From Candidatus Dormiibacterota bacterium (lineage in GTDB: Bacteria > Acidobacteriota > Polarisedimenticolia > Gp22-AA2), in assembly GCA_035635555.1 (NCBI GenBank), contig DASQAT010000046.1, positions 62,001-126,000 on the forward strand: a stretch of DNA of 64,000 nt. Direction: 5' to 3'. Below the pieces are notes generated by a model. The model worked only from the letters and a program-made list of their open reading frames with translations, searched no databases and was not told the DNA's origin. The translations under genes were made by a program, and so were the position numbers. Below, piece after piece: positions 27,346 to 36,521 of this stretch. Positions within the stretch are counted from its first letter, which is position 1. Each line of letters opens with the position of its first letter.

Positions 27346-28938
27346 GTGTCGATCGTCCATAGAACCTGCGACCGGATCATTCGCGGGGGCCTCATGGGGC
27401 TCATCGTCTTCACTCCTCTGGCCTACGGCACCGTGGAGCCGTGGTCAATCGCCATCATGGAGTGGGGTGTCGTATCGCTGCTTCTCATCTATCTTCTGTC
27501 GCGTGTTTTTCCGGGACGCGATGACACGGCGACCTCTTCGAATGCGGCTCGCCCGCGGCTTCTTGGCGTGTCGATGTCGATCGGGCTGTTCGTCGTCTTG
27601 TGCATCCTGCAGACCGTGCCCCTCCCGATCCGATGGCTACGGATCGTCTCTCCAGGTTCCGCGCGCATGTACGAGAGCATCGACTTCGGATCGTGGGAGC
27701 GCACCGAGGAAAAGACCGAGACCGTGAGACAGCGGCCCGGCGACCCGCTCCTCCAGACCCGCGCGAGCGAGCAACGACCGATCAGCGTGAACCCGGGCCG
27801 AACCGAGCGACGCACCCTGCAGCTCGTGACTCTGGTGGCGCTGTTCTTCCTGGTGGCGGCGTGGGCCGACGAAGAGAGGGCCGTCTCGATCCTGCGCTGG
27901 GTGGTCATCGTCGCGTTCCTGGTCTCGTTGTTCGGATTGGTACAGCTGCTGACCTGGAACGGCAAGATATACTGGGTTCGCAAGGTCCCGGCGGTGTCCG
28001 CGACCTATCCCTCGACCTTCGGCCCGTTCGTGAACCACGATCATTTTGCCGGCTATGTCGAGATGGCGATCCCCGTGGCCCTGAGCCTGGTCTTCTGGCT
28101 GGTCGACCGAAGACGCCGCCCATCGGTGTCCGCGCGCTCTTCGTCGACAGGGAGCACCTCGGGTTCTGCGCTCCTGGACACACTCGGCGAGGAGCGTGGA
28201 CGCCTCGGCAAGGTGTCGCTGGCGCTCTTCGCAGGCGTGATCCTGATCGTGTCCCTGTTCTTCTCGCTCTCGCGCGGTGGAATCCTTGCCGCCTTCATCA
28301 GCGGAGCGGTGCTCCTGGCCCTGCTGTGCCGTCGCGTGACCTCGAAGAGCCTGCGGTGGTCCATGGCCCTGGCGCTGCCACTTGTCGTGGTGTCCCTGAT
28401 CTCCTTCATTGGTGCGGAGACGGTCAAGAAGCAGCTGAGCACCTACGGGAACCTCACCGGAGAGGCCTCCTTTCAACTACGGGCGATCCTCTGGAAACGT
28501 GTCGTTCGAGAGTTGCCGGCGTATGCCTGGGTGGGGTCCGGCCTGGGGACTTTTGAGGACAGCTTCGCGCCTCTCACGCCGGCGGGCTCCGGAAAGCGAT
28601 GGGACAAGGCGCACAACGACTACCTGCAGCTCGTGTGGGAGACGGGGATTGTCGGCGGCCTGCTCTTTCTCGCGGGGGTTGCGGTATTCGTCCTGCGCTT
28701 CTGGTGGCCGGCGTTGCGGGACTTCAGACACCCCATCGACGTTTTCCGCGTCGGCATCGCGGTGGCTCTCATGAGCATCGCTCTTCATTCCATCGTCGAT
28801 TTCGGTCTCCAGATCGGGGCGAACGGCTTTCTGTGCGCGCTTCTGGCGGGGCTTCTCGTCGCGCTTCACGTTCCCTCGCCCACGGTAGCACAGGACATGC
28901 TCAGGGTCCGGGCGATCGAAGGGCCCTGGTCGGAATGA
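27346..28938 (+). CDS. O-antigen polymerase/ligase family membrane protein (Wzy_C)
   Basis: A 530-residue protein with about twelve hydrophobic helices. It carries FVNHDHFAGYVEMAIP near residue 228, SLSRGGILAAF, and the large periplasmic loop ending HNDYLQLVWETGIVGGL, all hallmarks of the Wzy/WaaL family. Such proteins join lipid-linked repeat units into polymer or ligate them to an acceptor in the periplasm. The GTG start follows a strong AAGGAGGGG ribosome binding site. A second homologue is encoded two genes downstream, so one may polymerise and the other ligate. This split is inference. Confidence 0.85.
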   Translation: MSIVHRTCDRIIRGGLMGLIVFTPLAYGTVEPWSIAIMEWGVVSLLLIYLLSRVFPGRDDTATSSNAARPRLLGVSMSIGLFVVLCILQTVPLPIRWLRIVSPGSARMYESIDFGSWERTEEKTETVRQRPGDPLLQTRASEQRPISVNPGRTERRTLQLVTLVALFFLVAAWADEERAVSILRWVVIVAFLVSLFGLVQLLTWNGKIYWVRKVPAVSATYPSTFGPFVNHDHFAGYVEMAIPVALSLVFWLVDRRRRPSVSARSSSTGSTSGSALLDTLGEERGRLGKVSLALFAGVILIVSLFFSLSRGGILAAFISGAVLLALLCRRVTSKSLRWSMALALPLVVVSLISFIGAETVKKQLSTYGNLTGEASFQLRAILWKRVVRELPAYAWVGSGLGTFEDSFAPLTPAGSGKRWDKAHNDYLQLVWETGIVGGLLFLAGVAVFVLRFWWPALRDFRHPIDVFRVGIAVALMSIALHSIVDFGLQIGANGFLCALLAGLLVALHVPSPTVAQDMLRVRAIEGPWSE

Positions 28939-28995
28939 GATTGCCGGGCCACCGGTGGCGTCGTATATTCCTGGGCCTGACCCCGTGACGAGGGT

Positions 28996-30279
28996 GTGAT
29001 CTCCTTGGCCCGCAAAGTGTTTCTGCTCCTCGGTTTTTTCGTCGTGTTCGCGGCGGAGAGCGCGTACTTCGCTCGCCAGTGCGCGGCGGGCATCCTGCGC
29101 CTGCGCGGGGAGCGCGCCTTCTTCAGGAACGACCATACAGGTGCCTGGACGTTTTATCGCAGGGCGCTATCCCTCGGGGGCGAACGAGAGACCCTCGAGA
29201 ATGACCTGGCCGAGCTGCTCCTCTTCGGCCTGGATCAGACTTGGGCGGGTGTACGCATCCGCACGGCGTTACCCTCAGAGGACGCGGTCCGCGCCGGGCT
29301 CGACTTCGTGGCCCGCCGCATCCGGGAGACCCCCTACAAGGCCTACGAATGGTCGCTGGCCTCGGATGTCTACTTCCACGAGGCCCGTCTGCACCGGCAG
29401 AACACATCCCTCGACCTCTCGATGCTCACGGAAGACCCGCTGGACATCCTGCTCCCCGAGGAAAGGCTGGGCCTCGCCGCGCTCGAAACGGCGGCCCGGC
29501 TGGAGCCCACCAACTACATCTACCAGGACCTGCTGACAGAGAAATTCCTGGAGCTGGGGAGCGTCAGCCGGGCCGCGGTCTACTGCCGGCGGTCCGTCGC
29601 CTCGCTCCCCGTGCTCTCGGAGCACTCGTTCCTGGGCCGTCCCGACCTTGCCCCGGAGCTTCTGGAGGCGGCGATTGGCGGGGTCGAGGATTCGCGGCTG
29701 CAGGACTCGATGATCCCACGCGCTACGGTCGAGAGCGCCGCTGGGGACTTCCTGTGGCGCAACGGCCAGACCCAGCGCTCCCTGGACTTCCTGAAGCGGG
29801 CGGTGTCCCTGGCCCCGGACCTGTTCGAGGCCCAGTATGGCCTTGGGCTCGCCGCCTACACACTCGGAGACTATGACGAGGCCCTCCGGCACCTCGAGGA
29901 GGCCAGCCGGATCCAGCCGGACAATCCGACGCCGAACGTGCACATGGGGCTCTCGTACACGGCGCTGGGAGACCTGCCGGCCGCTATCGATCAGTTCCGG
30001 AGCGCGCGCGAGAAGGACGCCCGGGGTCTGTGGTATTTCCTTCTTCTGGGTGACGCTCTGGAGAAATCCGGGCAGATCCGGGAGGCTGAAAGACAGTTCG
30101 TGGCCGGCGCCAACGTCAATCCGGACAGCAGCGAGGCATGGGCCGCGCTCCTGACCTTCTATACACGCCACCGCGACCTTCGGCCTGCAACCGAGGCCTG
30201 CAGCCGGCTCCGGGTGCTGAGCCCCGCAGAGACCCGCTACAAGGAGCAGTGCGTCACGCTCGGACTGGAGACCCGTTGA
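28996..30279 (+). CDS. Membrane-anchored TPR-repeat protein
   Basis: A 427-residue protein. Residues 5-25 form one hydrophobic anchor, so the rest is probably periplasmic. From about residue 240 there are four to five tetratricopeptide repeats, for example LFEAQYGLGLAAYTLGDYDE and NPTPNVHMGLSYTALGDLPA. It lies between two O-antigen polymerase/ligase homologues and overlaps the second by four bases (TTGA). TPR proteins with Wzy-type proteins are often assembly scaffolds or regulators of polymerisation. Here that is inferred from position only. Confidence 0.75.
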   Translation: MISLARKVFLLLGFFVVFAAESAYFARQCAAGILRLRGERAFFRNDHTGAWTFYRRALSLGGERETLENDLAELLLFGLDQTWAGVRIRTALPSEDAVRAGLDFVARRIRETPYKAYEWSLASDVYFHEARLHRQNTSLDLSMLTEDPLDILLPEERLGLAALETAARLEPTNYIYQDLLTEKFLELGSVSRAAVYCRRSVASLPVLSEHSFLGRPDLAPELLEAAIGGVEDSRLQDSMIPRATVESAAGDFLWRNGQTQRSLDFLKRAVSLAPDLFEAQYGLGLAAYTLGDYDEALRHLEEASRIQPDNPTPNVHMGLSYTALGDLPAAIDQFRSAREKDARGLWYFLLLGDALEKSGQIREAERQFVAGANVNPDSSEAWAALLTFYTRHRDLRPATEACSRLRVLSPAETRYKEQCVTLGLETR

Positions 30280-31700
30280 GCCCGGTCGGCACCGCCCCGG
30301 GCAGGCCGGTCCTTTTCCTGGCGGCGATCGGTTATTTCGTCTTCCTGGGCCTCGCCCTGATCCAATGGCACCTCGCGCCGGAAGTCGTCCTCGGACTGAC
30401 CCTCGCGGGGATCGGCATCGGGATCATGTCATTGCGGCCGTACCTCGGCCTGCACGTCCTCATCCTGACCCTTTTCGTGGAGAACGCTGTCGGTTCGACG
30501 GAAGCGATCTCGCCGATGAAAACTGTCGGGCTGGTCATTCTCCTCAGCTGGCTGGTGAACGTCGCCATGCGGAGAAGGACCGGCCTCGTGTTCGACGGAT
30601 TTGCTGCCATTCTTCTCCTCTTCCTGGTCTGGTCCAGCGTCTCCGTGGTCTACGCGATCGACACCCGGGTGGCGCTGAACCGCACCTTCCAGTACGCTCA
30701 ATATGCCCTCACGATGTTCATGTTCAGCTCCGTGGTGAATACGCCGGCCCGGATCCGGGGCGTGTACTGGAGCTTCGCGATCGCGACGACGATCAGCACG
30801 GTCGTGGCCCTGGTGATGTACTACCTCGGCATGACCCCCGCCGCCAGCGGACTGCTCGTCAACAGGAATCTCCTCGCAACCTACATCAATGTCGCCATTG
30901 TCTGCGCCTATCTCCTGCACCAGGGGACGAGATCAGGCGCGGGCCGCACGGTCCTCCTCACGGCGCTGCCCGTGCTCTTTCTCGGCATCGGATTGACGTT
31001 CTCGCGCGGCGGTCTTATTTCGCTGGCTCTGACCCTCCTGGTCGTCTGGTACAGGTTGGCAAGGAAGGGAGGATTCCTCCTGCTCGCGGTATCGATGGGA
31101 ATGATCTGCCTGCTCACCTACCTGCTGCCGGACGCCTTCTGGGAGAGGGCCCAGAGCATTGTTCCCGCCATCAGCAGGGAACGGGGCACATTCGGTGCCC
31201 GGGTGAAGATCTGGCGTGCCGCGTTGCGCATGATCGAGGATCGGCCGGTGTTCGGCGTGGGGCCGGGGAACTTCGTGAAGGCCTTTCCGCGCTATGCCAG
31301 AGGCAAGGAGTGGGTCTATCAGAATCTGGCGAGCCACAACGCCTTCGTCGGTGTGACGGCCGAAAACGGACTGCCCGGGGGGGTGCTGTTCTTGCTCCTC
31401 TTCGGCTTCGCGCTCCGCAGCGCGCGGCGATGCATGCGGCTCGGAAGGGCGACGGCGCGATCGGACCTTGAGATGCACGCGATCGTCGCGGAAGTCAGCC
31501 TTCTCACATTCCTCGTGGCGGGTCTTACGGGTGACGTCTATGGGATCAAAAGCCTGTGGATGTTCTTCGGACTGGCGGTCGCGCTGGAGCGGATGGCGGA
31601 GCGGGCCGTCATCGACAAGCGAGCGAAGGCGGCGGAGGTGTCACCCACCGCGCCGATGGAAGGCTTGGCCCCATGGGCCCTGGCGCGACCCCGGCAGTAG
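30276..31700 (+). CDS. Second O-antigen polymerase/ligase family membrane protein (Wzy_C)
   Basis: A 474-residue multi-pass protein starting at TTG 30276, which overlaps the TPR gene stop. It has LLVNRNLLATYINVAIV, LTFSRGGLISLAL near residue 240, a large loop with IWRAALRMIEDRPVFGVGPGNF, and SHNAFVGVTAENGLPGG. These match the Wzy_C domain more closely than generic transporters. It is distinct from the homologue at 27.3-28.9 kb, so this is not a recent duplication. Confidence 0.85.
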   Translation: MSPVGTAPGRPVLFLAAIGYFVFLGLALIQWHLAPEVVLGLTLAGIGIGIMSLRPYLGLHVLILTLFVENAVGSTEAISPMKTVGLVILLSWLVNVAMRRRTGLVFDGFAAILLLFLVWSSVSVVYAIDTRVALNRTFQYAQYALTMFMFSSVVNTPARIRGVYWSFAIATTISTVVALVMYYLGMTPAASGLLVNRNLLATYINVAIVCAYLLHQGTRSGAGRTVLLTALPVLFLGIGLTFSRGGLISLALTLLVVWYRLARKGGFLLLAVSMGMICLLTYLLPDAFWERAQSIVPAISRERGTFGARVKIWRAALRMIEDRPVFGVGPGNFVKAFPRYARGKEWVYQNLASHNAFVGVTAENGLPGGVLFLLLFGFALRSARRCMRLGRATARSDLEMHAIVAEVSLLTFLVAGLTGDVYGIKSLWMFFGLAVALERMAERAVIDKRAKAAEVSPTAPMEGLAPWALARPRQ

Positions 31701-32869
31701 GCGAGCGCGGGGAGCGCCCCAGGGTCTGCCTGGTGGTGGGGCAGCTCGCGATCGGCGGGCTGGAGAGGCAGGTCTACCTGCTCGCCTCGGGTCTCGTCCG
31801 CGGTCCCTTCGACGTCACCGTGGTTTCGATGGCGAGCGGAGGCGAATGGGCGACGGCTCTCAGGCAGGCGAACGTGAAGGTGGTAGAATTGCGACGCCGC
31901 GGTCGTCTGGACTGGAGGCGTTTCCTGGCGATGCGGCGTGCGTTCAAGACGATCCATCCGCACCTGGTCTACTCGTTCAATTACGAAGGGAACGCCTACG
32001 CGCGGCTCGCCGGTCTCGTGGCCGGTGTGCCGATCCTCGTGACCGGCGAGCGCGGGATCTATATGTCGTGGTTCATGGCTTTCGTCGAGCGGACGCTGAT
32101 CCGATTCACCGAAGCCGTCATTTGCAACTCCGAGGCCATTCGACTGGATCTGGTGGATCGCGTCGGTCTCCCAAGGAACAAGGTGTTCACCATCCGCAGC
32201 GCCGTCGTGATCCCGCCCCTGGCCAGCCCGGTGGAGCGTCAGGCGGCCCGGCGCATGATCGGAGCGGGTGAAGACGAAATAGTCGTGGGCACCATAGCCA
32301 GGATGGCGGCAATCAAGAACCTTGCGATGTTGGCGAGGGCCGCGTCATTTTGCGCAGAGGGGCCGGTGCCGCTGCGTTTCTGCATCGTGGGAGGGGGCCC
32401 TGACGAGGAGGCGGTACGCACCGCCATCCGTGACTGCGGTGTTGCGGATCGCTTCACATTGCTGGGACTCAAGAAGGACGCCCGTTCCTTCCTCCCCGGC
32501 TTCGATCTGTTCGTTCTCACGTCGAAGAGCGAAGGGCTGCCCAACACGGTCATGGAGGCGATGGCGGCCGGACTGCCGTGCGTGTGCACCGACGTCGGGG
32601 GCTGCCGCGAGCTGGTCGAGCACGGCGTGACGGGATACCTGGTTCCACGGGATGATGCGCAGGCTCTCGCCGCGCGCGTCCTTGAACTGGCCGGCAATCC
32701 GGAACGACGCGCAGCGATGGGGCGGGCGGGCGTGCTGAGGATCTCGCACGGCTACTCTGTCGAGCGTCTCGTGTCCCAGGTGCAGAATCTCTTTCTGCGA
32801 CTCCTCGAGTCTGCCCGGACACGCCGGCGCGGGCGCCGCCTGCCGACCGATCTGGCCGAGGCGAGGTAG
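31673..32869 (+). CDS. GT4-family glycosyltransferase
   Basis: A 398-residue GT-B glycosyltransferase. The ATG at 31673 (GGAAGG nine bases upstream) lies in the last 28 bases of the polymerase gene. It has GQLAIGGLERQVYLLA at the acceptor loop, VGTIARMAAIKNLAML and the EX7E motif EGLPNTVME near residue 285, followed by AAGLPCVCTDVGG. It probably extends the lipid-linked repeat unit in the cytoplasm. The sugar is unknown. Confidence 0.88.
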   Translation: MGPGATPAVGERGERPRVCLVVGQLAIGGLERQVYLLASGLVRGPFDVTVVSMASGGEWATALRQANVKVVELRRRGRLDWRRFLAMRRAFKTIHPHLVYSFNYEGNAYARLAGLVAGVPILVTGERGIYMSWFMAFVERTLIRFTEAVICNSEAIRLDLVDRVGLPRNKVFTIRSAVVIPPLASPVERQAARRMIGAGEDEIVVGTIARMAAIKNLAMLARAASFCAEGPVPLRFCIVGGGPDEEAVRTAIRDCGVADRFTLLGLKKDARSFLPGFDLFVLTSKSEGLPNTVMEAMAAGLPCVCTDVGGCRELVEHGVTGYLVPRDDAQALAARVLELAGNPERRAAMGRAGVLRISHGYSVERLVSQVQNLFLRLLESARTRRRGRRLPTDLAEAR

Positions 32870-32875
32870 ACCTCC

Positions 32876-34033
32876 ATGCAGGCCACACTGTACAGCCGCC
32901 CCGATCCAGCCGCGGGCGCCACCTGCCGGCTGGTCGCCGTGGGGGATCTGATGCTCTCGGGGGAGGTCAGCCGCCGTCACCCTCCGGATCGCGGCCCGGT
33001 GCATCTGTTCGATGACGTCGCGCCGATCCTGCGCTCGGGGGACATCGTCTTCGGAAACCTCGAGACTCCGTTGTGCGATCCTCCGGTCAAAAGAACGATG
33101 TTCCGGGCGCACCCGGCGTTTGCGCAGACCCTGGCCACGGCGGGATTCAACGTGCTTTCGCTCGCGAACAACCACATCCTCGAATACGGTCCGGACAGTC
33201 TGCAGCAATGTGCCCGTGTGGTTTCCGAGTGCGGCATCGCGGTGCTCGGCGCGGGTGAAAACCAGGCGGCCGCGTGCCGTCCGGTGATCGTGAATCGCCA
33301 CGGGCTGCGGGTCGGTTTTCTCGGGTTCGGACGCACGCTGCAGACCCAGAAGGATCCGTCCCGGCCGGGCTTTGTCGAATGGGACGAGGATCTCGCGGTC
33401 CGGGAGGTGCGGGATCTCAAGGGTTCGGTGGACATCCTCGTCGTGTCCATCCATATCGGCTACATGTGGCTCGACTATCCCAGCCCGGAGTTCAAGGCGG
33501 CTGCCGACAGGCTGCTCGCCGAAGGGGCCCATGTCGTCCTGATGCACCACGCCCATGTCCTGCAGGGTTATCAGGTCCGGGACGGGCGCCTGGCGATCTT
33601 CAACCTCGGCAACTTCATCGCGGACATCACCGAGGGCGAGACCAGGGTCGAGCCGGTCCCGGAGCTGCAGATCGAGTCGGCCGTCTTCCTGATCGACCTG
33701 GATCGGCGCGGAGTCGTCGCGGTGGCGGCCGTGCCGATCGTGATGACACCCGACCTGAGGGTCGTCGTCGCCCCGGACGAGCACGCGCGGCGCATCATCG
33801 ACAGGAACGAGAGAATCGCGCTGGAGATCGAGTCGGGAGCGTATCGCTCGGGGTTCTGGCGCCAGCGGGCGGAGCTCAACACGGGCCACACCCTGGACTG
33901 GCTCGTGGTCCACCTCAGAAATCGCGACTGGCGGGAGCTCGGGACGAACCTCGCGAAGACGCGGCCGCACCACCTGGCCATGCTGGCCCGCTATGCCGTC
34001 GGGAGACTGGAGACGCTGTGGAAGCGTCTCTGA
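32876..34033 (+). CDS. CapA-family (PGA_cap) metallophosphoesterase-like protein
   Basis: A 385-residue protein with VAVGDLMLSGEV near residue 22, FGNLETPL, SLANNHILEYG, SIHIGYMW and LMHHAHVLQGYQ, the metal-site motifs of the CapA/PGA_cap calcineurin-like fold. CapA is required for poly-gamma-glutamate export in Bacillus, and homologues occur in many capsule loci. No signal peptide or membrane anchor is visible, unlike CapA itself, so a cytoplasmic role is possible. The C-terminal 80 residues are outside the domain. Confidence 0.85.
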   Translation: MQATLYSRPDPAAGATCRLVAVGDLMLSGEVSRRHPPDRGPVHLFDDVAPILRSGDIVFGNLETPLCDPPVKRTMFRAHPAFAQTLATAGFNVLSLANNHILEYGPDSLQQCARVVSECGIAVLGAGENQAAACRPVIVNRHGLRVGFLGFGRTLQTQKDPSRPGFVEWDEDLAVREVRDLKGSVDILVVSIHIGYMWLDYPSPEFKAAADRLLAEGAHVVLMHHAHVLQGYQVRDGRLAIFNLGNFIADITEGETRVEPVPELQIESAVFLIDLDRRGVVAVAAVPIVMTPDLRVVVAPDEHARRIIDRNERIALEIESGAYRSGFWRQRAELNTGHTLDWLVVHLRNRDWRELGTNLAKTRPHHLAMLARYAVGRLETLWKRL

Positions 34034-35073
34034 AGGAACCGATCTTCGTCACGGTCGTCGTGCCTGTCCGCAACGAGGCGGCGTTCATAGGGCGCAGCCT
34101 CGGGGCGGTCCTCGACCAGGACTACCCCTCCGATTTCATGGAGGTCATCGTCGCGGATGGTCGATCTGAAGACGCGACCCGGGAGGCTGTGCGGGAGATG
34201 ATGAAGCACCACGCCAACCTCAAGTTGATCGACAATCCTTCGCGCATCGTCCCCACGGGGTTGAACCTGGCCATCCGCGAGGCGAAGGGCGTTATCATCA
34301 TCCGCGTGGACGGTCACACGCTCGTCGCCCGCGATTACGTCTCGGAGTGCGTCGACGCGCTGCGCCGCACCGGGGCGGACAACGTAGGCGGTCCGATGCG
34401 GGCCGGGGGGGAAGGCCGGTTCGGGCGCGCGGTGGCCGCGGCGACGAGCTCGCGGTTCGGGGTCGGCGGAGCCCGATTCCATTACTCGGACAAGGAGGAG
34501 TGGGTCGACACGGTCTACATGGGAGCCTGGCGGCGTGCGGCGCTCGATCGTGCGGGCCTGTTCGACGAAGAGATGGTGCGCGACCAGGACGACGAGCTGA
34601 ATTATCGCCTTCTCGATCGCGGGGGTCGTATCCTGCTCAGCCCTCGCATCCAGTCGTCCTACACGGTGCGGGGGAATTCCCGTTCGCTGTGGCGCCAGTA
34701 TTTCCAGTACGGATACTGGAAGGTGCGCGTCATTCAGAAGCATCCACGCCAGGTCCGCCTGCGGCATCTCGTTCCGCCGGCGTTCGCGGCCGCGCTGGTC
34801 GGATCGGTCATCGCCGCCTGTCTCGTGCCGCGCGCCGTATTCCTCTGGGCGGCGGTACCCGCGTCGTACGCCGCCGCCAACCTCCTTGCGTCGATCGCCT
34901 CGGCGAGGCGCGCGGGCGGGTCGCTGCTGGCGCATCTCGCGATGATCTATGCCATTCTCCACCTGTCCTATGGGGTCGGCTTCCTCGCAGGCGTGGCGAG
35001 GTTTTGCGGGAGGTGGCGCGAGCCGGCCGCCCGCCGGTCGAGCCCCGTGACGGGCGGTGACGCCTCGGCGTGA
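34018..35073 (+). CDS. GT2 glycosyltransferase with C-terminal membrane helices (ExoA-like)
   Basis: A 351-residue family 2 enzyme. GTG 34018, preceded by GGAGA, overlaps the CapA-like gene by 16 bases. It has VVPVRNEAAFI, VADGRSEDAT, the metal site VDGHT, a WVDTVYMGAWRR segment and RDQDDELNYRL, which correspond to ExoA-type beta-glycosyltransferases of exopolysaccharide pathways. Two or three hydrophobic segments at residues 255-340 anchor it to the inner membrane. Confidence 0.85.
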   Translation: MEASLKEPIFVTVVVPVRNEAAFIGRSLGAVLDQDYPSDFMEVIVADGRSEDATREAVREMMKHHANLKLIDNPSRIVPTGLNLAIREAKGVIIIRVDGHTLVARDYVSECVDALRRTGADNVGGPMRAGGEGRFGRAVAAATSSRFGVGGARFHYSDKEEWVDTVYMGAWRRAALDRAGLFDEEMVRDQDDELNYRLLDRGGRILLSPRIQSSYTVRGNSRSLWRQYFQYGYWKVRVIQKHPRQVRLRHLVPPAFAAALVGSVIAACLVPRAVFLWAAVPASYAAANLLASIASARRAGGSLLAHLAMIYAILHLSYGVGFLAGVARFCGRWREPAARRSSPVTGGDASA

Positions 35074-36521
35074 ACCCCTGGCTGGAGACGATTTACGGGC
35101 GCAGCCCGATCCCGTTTCAGAACCTGTACGTCTCCTTGTACGGGCGCCGCGTCCGACGCCAGCGATTCAACCGCGCGTTCGACAGCTGGATGGCGCTCTT
35201 CGAGCGCTCGCAGTGGTGGGGCCCGGAGGATCTCGGCGCCCATCAGGATCAAGCGCTGGCCGGGCTGGTCGCCCATTGCTACGAGACCGTCCCCTTCTAT
35301 CGCAAGGTCATGGAGGATCGAGGACTGCGTCCGGCGGACGTGACGACGCGGCGTGACCTCCACAAGCTGCCGATCATCAGCAAGGACACCATCCGCCGGG
35401 ATCCGGCCGCCTTCCTTGCGCGGGGAGTGAAGGCCGGAGACTTGAAGGAATCGCCCACGTCGGGCACCACCGGGGCCTCGTTCACCGTCCTCTGGGATCG
35501 GGACACGGACGTTCTATGGAACGCCCTTCTCTGGCGCCACCGTTCCTGGTCGGGCTTCCGCTTCGGGGCTCGGTACGCGACCCTGCTCGGCCGGGTGGTG
35601 GTGCCTCTCCGTCAGTCGGGGCCGCCGTTCTGGAGATGGAACCGCCCCTGGAACCAGATCCTGTTCTCCTCCTTCCATCTCAAAGCGGACAACATCGGCG
35701 CCTATGTGGACGCCATGCGGGGGTTCAAAATCCGGGCGCTGGAATGCTACCCATCCACGGGGTACATCCTGGCCCGCTTCCTCGAGGACCGGGGAGAGGC
35801 CCTCCCGCTCGAGCACGTGGTCACGTCCTCGGAGACGCTTCTGCCGATCCAGCGCGACCTGATGGAGAGGGTGTTCCAGACGAAGGTCCTGGATTATTAC
35901 GGGATGTCCGAGGCGGTGCTGTTCGCGGGGGAATGCGGCCGGGGCACCGGCGGCCATCTGAGCGCCGAAATCGGCATCGCGGAGGTCGTCGACGAGCGCG
36001 GGGAGCCCGTGCCGGCGGGGTGTCACGGCCGTCTGCTGGGAAGCGGTCTGGTCAACCGTGCGATGCCGCTGTTGCGCTACGAGATCGGGGACGTGTCCGC
36101 CCTGCGGACTGAGCGTTGTCCCTGCGGTCGCGGGCTGCCCCTCCTCGACCCGGTGACCACCAAGGCCGAGGACATCGTGATCGCCCCTGACGGCCGTCTG
36201 ATATCCTCGTCCACTCTCACGCACCCGTTCAAGCCGCTGGCGCGGGTCGAGAAGAGCCAGATCGTCCAGGAGGCGATCGACCGGCTGCTGATCCGAATCG
36301 TCCCGCGGACGGGGTACGGCGAAGAGGACACGCGGCACCTGCTGCGCGAGATGCAGCGACGCGTGGGGCCGGACATGCGCATCCGCGTCGAGATCGTGGA
36401 CGACATCCCTCCCGGGAGATCGGGCAAGTACCGCTGGGTCGTCTCGAAGATCCCGCTGGACTTCAGCCGGGGCCGGACCGGGAATCTGTTCGACGCAGGG
36501 ACGGGAGAGAGCAGCAGGTGA
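35070..36521 (+). CDS. CapK-like adenylate-forming enzyme (phenylacetate-CoA ligase related)
   Basis: A 483-residue member of the PaaK/CapK branch of adenylating enzymes. The P-loop-like SPTSGTTGASF is near residue 132, followed by YYGMSEAVLFAGEC near residue 275 and YEIGD near residue 335. A CPCGRGLP cysteine pair is present. The C-terminal Lys is in SGKYRWV. Such proteins in capsule clusters activate a carboxylic acid as AMP ester, but no substrate is proven. The GTG start overlaps the previous stop (GTGA). Confidence 0.85.
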   Translation: MNPWLETIYGRSPIPFQNLYVSLYGRRVRRQRFNRAFDSWMALFERSQWWGPEDLGAHQDQALAGLVAHCYETVPFYRKVMEDRGLRPADVTTRRDLHKLPIISKDTIRRDPAAFLARGVKAGDLKESPTSGTTGASFTVLWDRDTDVLWNALLWRHRSWSGFRFGARYATLLGRVVVPLRQSGPPFWRWNRPWNQILFSSFHLKADNIGAYVDAMRGFKIRALECYPSTGYILARFLEDRGEALPLEHVVTSSETLLPIQRDLMERVFQTKVLDYYGMSEAVLFAGECGRGTGGHLSAEIGIAEVVDERGEPVPAGCHGRLLGSGLVNRAMPLLRYEIGDVSALRTERCPCGRGLPLLDPVTTKAEDIVIAPDGRLISSSTLTHPFKPLARVEKSQIVQEAIDRLLIRIVPRTGYGEEDTRHLLREMQRRVGPDMRIRVEIVDDIPPGRSGKYRWVVSKIPLDFSRGRTGNLFDAGTGESSR

